Under the pieces are notes generated by a model. That model was not told where the DNA came from. It saw only the letters and a list, made by a program, of their open reading frames with translations, and did no database searches. Of a stretch of 50,236 nt of DNA, positions 1 through 6,676 are shown piece by piece. Source of the stretch: Polaribacter sp. (GTDB lineage: Bacteria; Bacteroidota; Bacteroidia; Flavobacteriales; Flavobacteriaceae); assembly GCA_030758355.1 (NCBI GenBank), contig JANREL010000007.1, positions 1-50,236 of the forward strand, read 5' to 3'. The first letter of the stretch is position 1. The number at the start of each line of letters is the position of its first letter. The translations under genes and the position numbers were made by a program.

Positions 1-1
1 T

Positions 2-757
2 GCAGGTTTGATGTATCAAAGACCTTTTCGAAGTCCACATCACACCATTTCAAATATTGCGTTAATTGGAGGTGGAAATAATTTACCTCAACCTGGCGAA
101 ATTTCACTCTCGCACAATGGCGTGTTGTTTTTGGATGAATTGCCCGAATTTCAACGTTCGGTTTTGGAAGTAATGCGTCAACCTTTGGAAGATCGTGAAG
201 TTTCTATTTCTAGAGCCAAATTTACAGTAACCTATCCAAGTAGTTTTATGTTGGTAGCCAGTATGAATCCAAGTCCGAGTGGTTATTTCAACGATCCAAA
301 TTCGCCTATGACTTCATCTCCACATGAAATGCAACGCTATTTGAGCAAAATTTCAGGACCATTATTGGACAGAATTGACATTCATATTGAAGTAACTCCT
401 GTACCTTTTGAAAAATTATCTGACGAACGAAAAGGAGAATCTTCTGTCGAAATTAGAAAACGGGTAACTGTTGCAAGAGAAATTCAAACTGAACGTTTTA
501 AAGACACTGAAAATTTACACTACAATGCGCAAATGAATGTAAAACACATTCGAAAATACTGTAAATTGTCCGAACAAAGTAAGGAACTTATTAAAACAGC
601 CATGGAAAAACTGAATCTTTCTGCAAGAGCCTATGACCGAATTTTAAAAGTATCTAGAACCATTGCGGATTTGGCAAACTCCGAAAATATCCATCCAGAG
701 CATATTGCAGAAGCCATTCAATATCGCAGTTTGGATAGAGATGGTTGGTTTGGGTAA
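2..757 (+). CDS. ComM/YifB-family Mg-chelatase-like AAA+ ATPase, C-terminal part
   Basis: The reading frame is open from the window edge, so the gene starts upstream and only the last 251 codons or so are present. The visible part begins in the conserved RPFRSPHHT stretch. It continues with a Walker B region (LFLDELPEF), a sensor-type ASMNPSPSG segment and DRIDIHIEV, then ends in the helical C-terminal Mg-chelatase domain. The family is known as ComM, a hexameric helicase that helps branch migration during natural transformation, but many bacteria carry it without proven competence. It converges on the umuC homologue with a 13-base gap. The family call is firm, the physiological role here is inferred. 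Confidence 0.9.
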   Translation, partial: AGLMYQRPFRSPHHTISNIALIGGGNNLPQPGEISLSHNGVLFLDELPEFQRSVLEVMRQPLEDREVSISRAKFTVTYPSSFMLVASMNPSPSGYFNDPNSPMTSSPHEMQRYLSKISGPLLDRIDIHIEVTPVPFEKLSDERKGESSVEIRKRVTVAREIQTERFKDTENLHYNAQMNVKHIRKYCKLSEQSKELIKTAMEKLNLSARAYDRILKVSRTIADLANSENIHPEHIAEAIQYRSLDRDGWFG

Positions 758-770
758 AATCGTTTGTATT

Positions 771-2045
771 TCAACTCTTCTTTCCAATCGTCAACAATTC
801 ATCCCATTGTGTGGTAAATCTAGGGCTTCTATGCTCTTTAACAAGCGCCCACTCTTTTTCACGATTACCAACAGTTGCCAATTTTACTTTGTTTTTGCCA
901 TATTTACTGTTGATTGCATCCATCGCTTTTGATAAATTAGCATTTCCAATTTTGTTTTCTTGATGAAATAAACTCATCTGCACTTCATTTTCAGGGATCA
1001 AATGATGCAAATGAACGCCCACTTTTTTATACCGAAAACCCGGTTTGTAAATTGCCTTTAATCCTTTTATGGCTTCCTTGGTAAGTGTTATGGTGTTATT
1101 GGTAGCCGTATCTAAGGTTATAAAAATATTTTTAAAGTATTGATGTTCGTTTTTGCTAAAGTGATTCGTTTGTAAAAAAACCTCCAAACAACGCGCTGCA
1201 GAGCCTTGTTGACGCAATAAATCTGACACTTCTGCTACATAAAAACTAGTGGCTTCTTCAATCAAATGATAATCTGTTAATTTTTGTCCAAAAGATTTTG
1301 CAGTACCAATTCCTTTTTTGATATCTGGAAAAATTGTCATTTCTAAACACGGCTGATTGTTGAGTTCGCGCCACAAGCGTTCGCCCACAACTGTCATTTC
1401 TTTACGCACCCAAACAACAGAAAGATTTGCAAAATCTAAGGCATTTTTAGCCCCTGTTTTTTCTATACGAATGGCGTGTTTTCGTCCAATTCCCCATACA
1501 TTTTTCAACGAAGTTACTGTCAATAAATGTAGTCGTTTTTCTTCAGAATCTACCACATAAACTCCTTTGTTTTCCGGAACTTGTTTGGCAAATTTATTTG
1601 CTATTTTCGATAAGGATTTGGTTTTAGCAATGCCTATTCCAACAGGAATTCCTGTATTTTTTAAAATAGTTTCCTTTATTTTATTCGCAATTTCACTCAA
1701 CTCGTCTTCACGATAATGAGAGACATCAACAAAACTTTCATCAATACTGTATTCTTCTATCAAAGGAGAAAATTCGCGCAATGTTTGCATCACACGTTGA
1801 GACATATCAGCATATAAAGTGTAATTTGATGAAAAACAGGTTACGTTATTACCTTCTAATAGTTGCTTGATTTTAAAGACAGGTTCAAACATTGGAATTT
1901 GTGTTAATGCCTTTGCCTCTTTATTTGCGGCAATGACACAACCATCATTATTGCTAAGAACAACGACTGGTTTTCCTTGTAAATCGGGTCTAAAAACTTG
2001 TTCGCAAGAGGCATAAAAACTATTGCAATCTACTAAAGCAATCAT
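771..2045 (-). CDS. umuC: UmuC-like Y-family translesion DNA polymerase
   Basis: The 424-residue protein begins [15 protein letters not shown], the typical start of Y-family polymerases, with the first metal-binding Asp at residue 6. The second acidic pair lies in YSIDESF. The little finger and C-terminal UmuC-specific region follow. I choose the ATG at 2045 rather than one 36 bases upstream because the family starts at MIAL and because this ATG overlaps the umuD stop codon in an ATGA junction, a sign of translational coupling. The catalytic residues look intact, so an active error-prone polymerase is likely. Its partner UmuD is abnormal (see next entry). Confidence 0.93.
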   Translation of the reverse strand: MIALVDCNSFYASCEQVFRPDLQGKPVVVLSNNDGCVIAANKEAKALTQIPMFEPVFKIKQLLEGNNVTCFSSNYTLYADMSQRVMQTLREFSPLIEEYSIDESFVDVSHYREDELSEIANKIKETILKNTGIPVGIGIAKTKSLSKIANKFAKQVPENKGVYVVDSEEKRLHLLTVTSLKNVWGIGRKHAIRIEKTGAKNALDFANLSVVWVRKEMTVVGERLWRELNNQPCLEMTIFPDIKKGIGTAKSFGQKLTDYHLIEEATSFYVAEVSDLLRQQGSAARCLEVFLQTNHFSKNEHQYFKNIFITLDTATNNTITLTKEAIKGLKAIYKPGFRYKKVGVHLHHLIPENEVQMSLFHQENKIGNANLSKAMDAINSKYGKNKVKLATVGNREKEWALVKEHRSPRFTTQWDELLTIGKKS

Positions 2046-2407
2046 AGCGTGTTTTTTATGATATAGGTAATCACGCCCCAAAGTTGAAGTTCTTCTTTTG
2101 AATCCGAGTCAATTTGGGTGATGTTAAAACATCCATCTTGAATAATAACAGCTAATTGATTGTTTTTTGGCGTGAGTGATTTGTCAATAATCAACACATC
2201 TTTTTCAAAAATATTTAATTTGCCAAAGCTATCATCAATCACTCTTACATAAAAAGTTGCTGACGGATTTGAAACTAAAACATCGTTTAAATCAATTCTT
2301 GGTTCTGTATAATGTGTAGCAGGACTCGCAAAACCAGTTTGAGTTGAACGTACGACTCGAAAGCTTTTCTTTGTTTTTTCTACTAGTTTTACTTCACCAA
2401 ATTCCAT
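2042..2407 (-). CDS. umuD: UmuD-like S24/LexA-fold protein, degenerate catalytic dyad
   Basis: The 121-residue protein aligns by eye with UmuD over the processing-site and early catalytic regions ([25 protein letters not shown]). The catalytic serine is kept in VIDDSF, where GDSM is usual. In the block matching E. coli DGEFTVKKL it reads DGCFNITQI, so Thr replaces the catalytic Lys97. A segment of about 20 residues between that block and the C-terminal WGVI strand is missing (E. coli UmuD is 139 residues). The Cys-Gly cleavage site is Thr-Gly. The start at 2407 is chosen because the upstream extension to 2467 is low-complexity and overlaps the likely promoter. Probably a UmuC partner that does not self-cleave, which is inference. 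Confidence 0.8.
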   Translation of the reverse strand: MEFGEVKLVEKTKKSFRVVRSTQTGFASPATHYTEPRIDLNDVLVSNPSATFYVRVIDDSFGKLNIFEKDVLIIDKSLTPKNNQLAVIIQDGCFNITQIDSDSKEELQLWGVITYIIKNTL

Positions 2408-2464
2408 GCTTAAAATTACTAGAAAAAAAAATATCTGAATGTTAAAATTAAAAAAAAGAATGAA

Positions 2465-2496
2465 CAAAATTATTCTTTGCCTTTCTTTACTTCCAA
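2465..2496 (-). promoter_or_regulatory. Probable promoter of the umuDC pair
   Basis: On the minus strand there is TAATTTTG (2465-2472), matching the Bacteroidetes -7 consensus TAnnTTTG. A TTG lies 21 bases upstream within 2493-2496. Transcription would begin near 2458, giving a leader of about 50 bases. I do not see a convincing LexA-type operator. Confidence 0.45.
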
Positions 2497-2651
2497 TGAA
2501 TCACATTTTCTTTACCAACTCTCTCTAAAGTTTGGCAATCAGAAGTACGTTATCATTTGTAAACTTATCGAAACAATTACTAAAATTATAAGCTTTATTA
2601 TTGTTTGATAACCCAAAAACAACCTTGTTTTTTGTCCTTTAAAAAAGAAAT

Positions 2652-2682
2652 AAAAAATACCCTTCCAATAATGCAAGGGTAT
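2652..2682 (-). terminator. Rho-independent terminator after ahcY
   Basis: An 8-bp perfect stem, ATACCCTT (2657-2664) with AAGGGTAT (2675-2682) around a 10-base loop. On the minus strand it is followed by a run of six T. It sits 25 bases past the ahcY stop. The rest of 2408-2706 holds only the umuD promoter region. Confidence 0.8.
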
Positions 2683-2706
2683 GTAAAGTTGTAAAAATTA
2701 TAAAAA

Positions 2707-4014
2707 TTAATATCTGTAATACTCAGGTTTAAAAGGACCTTCTGTAGTTACACCAATATAATCTGCTTGATCTTGTCTTAATTCAGTAAGTTCTACTCCA
2801 ATTTTTTCTAAGTGTAATTTTGCTACTTTTTCATCTAAATGTTTTGGCAACATATACACTTCGTTTTTATAGGCATCTTTGTTTGTCCACAATTCAATTT
2901 GCGCCAATGTTTGGTTGGTAAATGAATTTGACATTACAAAACTTGGATGACCTGTTGCGCAACCTAAATTTACCAAACGACCCTCTGCTAATAAAATAAT
3001 GTCTTTTCCATCAATTGTATATTTATCAACTTGAGGTTTGATTTCGATTTTTGGACTGTTGGCATTTAACCAAGCAACATCAATTTCGTTATCAAAATGA
3101 CCAATATTACATACAATTGTTTTGTCTTTCATCATTTTAAAATGCTCAGCACGCACAATATCTCTGTTTCCTGTTGTGGTAATTACAATATCAGCATTGC
3201 CAACAACGGTTTCTAAACGCTTTACTTCAAAACCGTCCATAGCAGCTTGCAACGCACAAATTGGGTCAATTTCAGTAACAGTTACAATAGAACCCGCACC
3301 TTTAAATGACGCTGCTGTACCTTTGCCAACATCACCATAACCACAAACTACGACTCTTTTTCCTGCTAACATAGTGTCTGTTGCTCTACGAATTGCATCT
3401 ACTGCAGATTCTTTACAACCGTATTTATTATCAAACTTTGATTTGGTTACAGAGTCATTTACGTTGATTGCTGGCATTGGCAACGTGCCGTTTTTCATAC
3501 GCTCATACAATCTGTGAACTCCTGTTGTGGTTTCTTCTGACAAACCATTGATGCCTGATGCCAATTCAGGATATCTGTCCAAAACCATGTTTGTTAAATC
3601 ACCACCATCATCCAAAATCATATTTAATGGTTTGCGATCTTCACCAAAAAATAGGGTTTGCTCTATGCACCAATCAAATTCTACTTCGTTCATTCCTTTC
3701 CATGCATACACAGCAGTTCCTTTTGCAGCAATTGCAGCAGCAGCTTGATCTTGCGTAGAAAAAATATTACAAGAACTCCAAGTAACTTCAGCACCTAAAG
3801 CTTGTAATGTTTCAATTAAAACCGCAGTTTGAATTGTCATGTGTAAACATCCAGCAATTCTTGCACCTTTTAAAGGTTGTGCATCTGCATACTCTTCTCT
3901 TAAACTCATTAATCCTGGCATTTCTGCTTCTGCCAGTTCTATTTCTTTTCTACCCCAATCTGCTAAGGAAATATCTTTCACTTTGTAAGGTATATATGCT
4001 GTTTTTGTGCTCAT
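2707..4014 (-). CDS. ahcY: Adenosylhomocysteinase
   Basis: This 435-residue cytosolic enzyme reversibly hydrolyses S-adenosylhomocysteine to adenosine and homocysteine with bound NAD, clearing the product inhibitor of methyltransferases. Visible signatures are the substrate-domain block [17 protein letters not shown] with the catalytic Lys and Asp, the Rossmann motif GYGDVGKG, and the family-typical C-terminus KPEYYRY. Length is normal. The first ATG gives the full family N-terminus. It stands alone, with a terminator behind it, and diverges from the phosphopantetheinyl transferase gene. No SAH riboswitch is apparent in the short upstream region. Confidence 0.97.
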   Translation of the reverse strand: MSTKTAYIPYKVKDISLADWGRKEIELAEAEMPGLMSLREEYADAQPLKGARIAGCLHMTIQTAVLIETLQALGAEVTWSSCNIFSTQDQAAAAIAAKGTAVYAWKGMNEVEFDWCIEQTLFFGEDRKPLNMILDDGGDLTNMVLDRYPELASGINGLSEETTTGVHRLYERMKNGTLPMPAINVNDSVTKSKFDNKYGCKESAVDAIRRATDTMLAGKRVVVCGYGDVGKGTAASFKGAGSIVTVTEIDPICALQAAMDGFEVKRLETVVGNADIVITTTGNRDIVRAEHFKMMKDKTIVCNIGHFDNEIDVAWLNANSPKIEIKPQVDKYTIDGKDIILLAEGRLVNLGCATGHPSFVMSNSFTNQTLAQIELWTNKDAYKNEVYMLPKHLDEKVAKLHLEKIGVELTELRQDQADYIGVTTEGPFKPEYYRY

Positions 4015-4033
4015 ATTCTGTATATTTATGGTC

Positions 4034-4055
4034 TATTTTTGCGAGTGCAAAGTTA
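4034..4055. promoter_or_regulatory. Facing -7 elements of two divergent promoters (ahcY and the PPTase operon)
   Basis: The plus strand carries TATTTTTG at 4034-4041 and the minus strand TAACTTTG at 4048-4055, each a full match to TAnnTTTG. They would drive the PPTase gene (start 4075) and ahcY (start 4014) with leaders of about 27-30 bases. Good -33 elements at the usual spacing are not visible for either. The two -7 boxes are only 6 bases apart, so polymerase binding should be mutually exclusive. Confidence 0.5.
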
Positions 4056-4074
4056 CGAACTCCATTTTAAAAAT

Positions 4075-4701
4075 ATGCCACTTTACAAAACATTAACGAT
4101 TAACGAAAAAACAAAAGTTGTTATTTGGAAAATTGAAGAAACAATTGAGGATTTACTAAATGGCATTTTGCTTTCTGAAAATAGTGAAACCCGATTGCAT
4201 TCTATGAAATCGGAAATCCATCAAAAAGGGTTTTTAAGCATCAGACATTTATTGAAAGAATTCAACATAAAAGACATTGATTTAGAGTATGATGAATTTG
4301 GAAAACCACACTTAAAAGACGGACGATTTATTTCGATGACACATTCTTTTCAGTTTACTGGAGTGATAGTTTCTGAAGAAAAAAGCGTAGGAATTGACAT
4401 TGAAAAACAGCGTGAAAAAATTTTGAAAATTGCACATAAATTTACGCCAATTGAAGAGTATAAAACCATTGCAAATGTTGCTACTCTAACTCGAAAATTA
4501 ACCATTGTTTGGGGAGGAAAAGAAAGTTTGTATAAAATTTACGGGAAGAAAAAACTACTCTTTTTGCATCATATTTTTATTGAAGATTTTAATTTTGAGG
4601 ATGAAAAAACCACAGGAATCATTCGTTATGAAGGAGAGGATTCCAAATATCACATCAATTTTTTAGAATTCGAAGACTTTACGTGCGTATTTGCCTATTA
4701 A
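4075..4701 (+). CDS. 4'-phosphopantetheinyl transferase, Sfp-type
   Basis: A 208-residue protein of the PPTase superfamily, which moves 4'-phosphopantetheine from coenzyme A onto a serine of carrier proteins. The signature residues are present: VGIDIE (Asp108, Glu110) for magnesium binding, and later WGGKESLYK (Trp146, Lys149, Glu150, Lys154). The upstream FGKPHL and SMTHS blocks also match. The first candidate start (TTG at 4039) lies inside the -7 promoter box, so I take the ATG at 4075. The substrate carrier protein cannot be told from sequence. pnuC follows after a 33-base gap and may be co-transcribed. Confidence 0.85.
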   Translation: MPLYKTLTINEKTKVVIWKIEETIEDLLNGILLSENSETRLHSMKSEIHQKGFLSIRHLLKEFNIKDIDLEYDEFGKPHLKDGRFISMTHSFQFTGVIVSEEKSVGIDIEKQREKILKIAHKFTPIEEYKTIANVATLTRKLTIVWGGKESLYKIYGKKKLLFLHHIFIEDFNFEDEKTTGIIRYEGEDSKYHINFLEFEDFTCVFAY

Positions 4702-4734
4702 AAACCGTTACTTTTACACTTCATTGCACGGATA

Positions 4735-5367
4735 ATGAATGATCTTTTCAACTTTTTTTTAGCAGCTTATCAACAAGCATCAACTGCAGATATCGTTTTA
4801 GAAGCCATCGCTTTTGTATTTGGAATTGCAAGTGTTTGGTATGCGAAAAACGAAAATATTTTGGTCTATCCAACAGGGTTAGTTGCCACAATAATTACTG
4901 TTTATTTATTGTATAAAGCGGAATATTTTGGTGATATGATGATGAATTTCTACTATTCTGTGATGAGTATTTTTGGTTGGTGGAATTGGTCTAGAAAAAA
5001 AAATGACAAAGTAATAGTTCCTATTTCTAGAACAACTCTTAAAGAAAAAATTATTGGAGTTGCTCTCGTAGTTTTAACAATGATTGTAACTTATATTGTA
5101 TACAGGTATTTTGGAAATGAAATCAAAACCGAAAATTATATTGATATTTTTACATCTGGAATCTTTTTTACTGCCATGTGGTATATGGCAACTAAAAAAT
5201 TAGAAAATTGGACGTTATGGATTTTTGCTGATATCATTACCATCCCTTTATATGCTTATCGTGGATTAGGGATGCTGTCTTTACAATATTTAATTTTTAC
5301 TATTTTAGCCATTCAAGGGTATCTCGCATGGAAAAAAAGCTTCAACAACAACCCATCAACATTGTAA
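4735..5367 (+). CDS. pnuC: PnuC-family vitamin transporter (nicotinamide riboside or thiamine)
   Basis: A 210-residue integral membrane protein with about seven hydrophobic segments and the family motif region GWWNW after the third segment. PnuC proteins carry nicotinamide riboside by facilitated diffusion, trapped by a cytoplasmic kinase. Paralogues in Bacteroidetes called PnuT carry thiamine and sit near TPP riboswitches. Here the next gene is a NadR-like kinase, which favours nicotinamide riboside, while a TPP riboswitch and a TonB receptor lie 1 kb downstream, which keeps thiamine open. The 3' end overlaps the kinase gene by 40 bases. Confidence 0.85.
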   Translation: MNDLFNFFLAAYQQASTADIVLEAIAFVFGIASVWYAKNENILVYPTGLVATIITVYLLYKAEYFGDMMMNFYYSVMSIFGWWNWSRKKNDKVIVPISRTTLKEKIIGVALVVLTMIVTYIVYRYFGNEIKTENYIDIFTSGIFFTAMWYMATKKLENWTLWIFADIITIPLYAYRGLGMLSLQYLIFTILAIQGYLAWKKSFNNNPSTL

Positions 5368-5933
5368 AAGTAGTGCTATTTGGCCCAGAATCTTCTGGCA
5401 AAACAACACTTTCACAACAATTAGCACGCTATTATAACACTGTTTGGGTGCCTGAATTTGCGCGTGATTATCTGCAAGAAAAATGGAATAACGAACGTAA
5501 AACCTGTGAAATGTCTGATTTCATTCCAATTGCAATTGGGCAAATGAAACTGGAAAACAAACTCGCTGTAAAAGCTGACAAAGTATTGATTTGCGATACA
5601 GATTTATTAGAAACAAAAGTATATTCTGAAGAATTTTATAATGGTTTTGTAGAGGCAACTTTGGAAAAAGCGGCTTTAGAAAATTCCTATGATTTGTATT
5701 TATTGACCTACATTGATACTCCTTGGGAAAAGGACGATTTGCGTGACAGACCTGAACAGCGATTGGAAATGTTTACCGCTTTTGAAAACGCATTGAAAAA
5801 ACACAACCGCCCTTATATTTTATTGAAAGGAGATAAAAAAACGAGGCTCGCATTGGCAACAACAGCCATCAATAAAATGATTGCTGACAGAGAAAATTTA
5901 CATTCTTTTTCCAATAAAATTGCAAAAAAATGA
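5328..5933 (+). CDS. NadR-like AAA-type kinase (probable ribosylnicotinamide kinase)
   Basis: This 201-residue P-loop protein resembles the C-terminal kinase domain of NadR. It has a Walker A motif GPESSGKT at residues 19-26, the EFARDYL block, and an acidic ICDTDLLETKVY segment. It lacks the N-terminal adenylyltransferase domain of full NadR. Following pnuC directly, with an overlap of 40 bases, it probably phosphorylates nicotinamide riboside as it enters the cell. No in-frame ATG exists closer to the P-loop, so the overlapping start is accepted. Its stop overlaps the start of the next gene as ATGA. Confidence 0.8.
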   Translation: MEKKLQQQPINIVKVVLFGPESSGKTTLSQQLARYYNTVWVPEFARDYLQEKWNNERKTCEMSDFIPIAIGQMKLENKLAVKADKVLICDTDLLETKVYSEEFYNGFVEATLEKAALENSYDLYLLTYIDTPWEKDDLRDRPEQRLEMFTAFENALKKHNRPYILLKGDKKTRLALATTAINKMIADRENLHSFSNKIAKK

Positions 5934-6334
5934 ACAAAGAACAAATTGTAAAAGAGCTCAATTTCAAAGCCATCAGGAGTTCTGGTGCAGGTGGTCAACA
6001 TGTGAATAAAGTGTCTTCAAAAATTGAATTGACCTTTGATTTGGAAAATTCTGAAGCATTGAATGATGATGAAAAAACACTCCTAAAATCGAAACTTTCT
6101 TCCAAATTAACTTCCGAAAATAGCTTAATTCTAACAGTTGAAGAAACACGTTCTCAGCATAAAAACAAAGAATTGGCCATCAAAAAATTTGTTTCTTTGA
6201 TGGAAACAAATCTAAAAAAACCAAAAAAAAGAACGCCCACAAAACCTAGCAAAGCTGTCATTAAAAAAAGATTGGAAACCAAAGAAAAAACATCTGTAAA
6301 AAAAGCGTTGCGTAAAAAACCGAACCTAGAATAA
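5930..6334 (+). CDS. arfB: ArfB-type peptidyl-tRNA hydrolase (release-factor-like, GGQ)
   Basis: A 134-residue class I release-factor-like protein with the catalytic GGQ in SSGAGGQHVNKVSSKIEL near the N-terminus and a lysine- and arginine-rich C-terminal tail, as in ArfB/YaeJ. The family rescues ribosomes stalled on truncated mRNA by hydrolysing peptidyl-tRNA, the basic tail entering the empty mRNA channel. It lacks codon-recognition domains. The start overlaps the stop of the kinase gene (ATGA), so it is the last gene of the pnuC group before the riboswitch. Confidence 0.88.
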   Translation: MNKEQIVKELNFKAIRSSGAGGQHVNKVSSKIELTFDLENSEALNDDEKTLLKSKLSSKLTSENSLILTVEETRSQHKNKELAIKKFVSLMETNLKKPKKRTPTKPSKAVIKKRLETKEKTSVKKALRKKPNLE

Positions 6335-6373
6335 ATTTTTTCTTTTTTTAATCAGAAAATCAATTTTCATAGT

Positions 6374-6381
6374 TACTTTTG
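6374..6381 (+). promoter_or_regulatory. -7 element of the TPP riboswitch transcript
   Basis: TACTTTTG, a full TAnnTTTG match, ends four bases before the first P1 base of the riboswitch. The aptamer would therefore begin at or next to the transcription start. The -33 element is not clear. Confidence 0.5.
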
Positions 6382-6384
6382 CAT

Positions 6385-6535
6385 CGTTCTCACAAAGGGG
6401 TGCTGATTTAGTTGTCAGTTGATAGTTTCTAGTTTACAGCAATGTTGGATTTTAAACTAAAAATTTTGAACTAAAAAGGCTGAGATCATACCCAAAGAAC
6501 CTAGAACAGGTAATGCTGTTTAGGGATTGCGAGCG
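6385..6535 (+). promoter_or_regulatory. TPP riboswitch (THI element) with expanded P3 arm
   Basis: The conserved cores are present: GGGGTGC at 6397-6403 and, after a long insert, CTGAGATCATACCC at 6480-6493, then GAACCT, ACAGGTAATGCTGT (P5) and AGGGA. P1 is formed by CG/CTC (6385-6391) and GAGCG (6531-6535). P3 is enlarged: TTTAGTT (6408-6414) can pair with AACTAAA (6469-6475), and the insert contains four 7-base units starting AGTT (6410-6437). TPP riboswitches bind thiamine pyrophosphate and repress thiamine uptake or synthesis genes. The only gene downstream is the TonB receptor. Confidence 0.93.
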
Positions 6536-6540
6536 TAAAG

Positions 6541-6562
6541 AAAACATCTAGTAGATGTTTTT
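6541..6562 (+). terminator. Hairpin with T run behind the TPP aptamer (likely expression platform)
   Basis: AAAACATC (6541-6548) pairs with GATGTTTT (6554-6561) around TAGTA, ending in five T. It starts five bases after P1. The stem is A/T-rich, so strength as a terminator is uncertain. A second possibility for switching is pairing of GAGCG (6531-6535, 3' side of P1) with CGCTC at 6602-6606. Confidence 0.45.
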
Positions 6563-6676
6563 AGTGAGTAGCGAAAAACCTATGCTTTTTCTCTTAATCA
6601 CCGCTCAGAAAATGAATTATTCAATACTAATCACAAGAATAATTACCTCTTTTTATTCGTTTTAAATTTTTTTAAA

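Noticed and set aside
758-770. Terminator between the ComM-like gene and umuC
   Set aside because: The 13-base gap and the adjacent coding ends show no stem with a T run.
2408-2467. N-terminal extension of the UmuD frame to the ATG at 2467
   Set aside because: It encodes a Phe/Ile-rich low-complexity stretch with no match to UmuD and overlaps the likely promoter box, so the ATG at 2407 is preferred.
4015-4074. Possible SAH riboswitch upstream of ahcY
   Set aside because: The space holds two promoter boxes and only about 27 bases of leader, too short for the aptamer, and no conserved core is visible.
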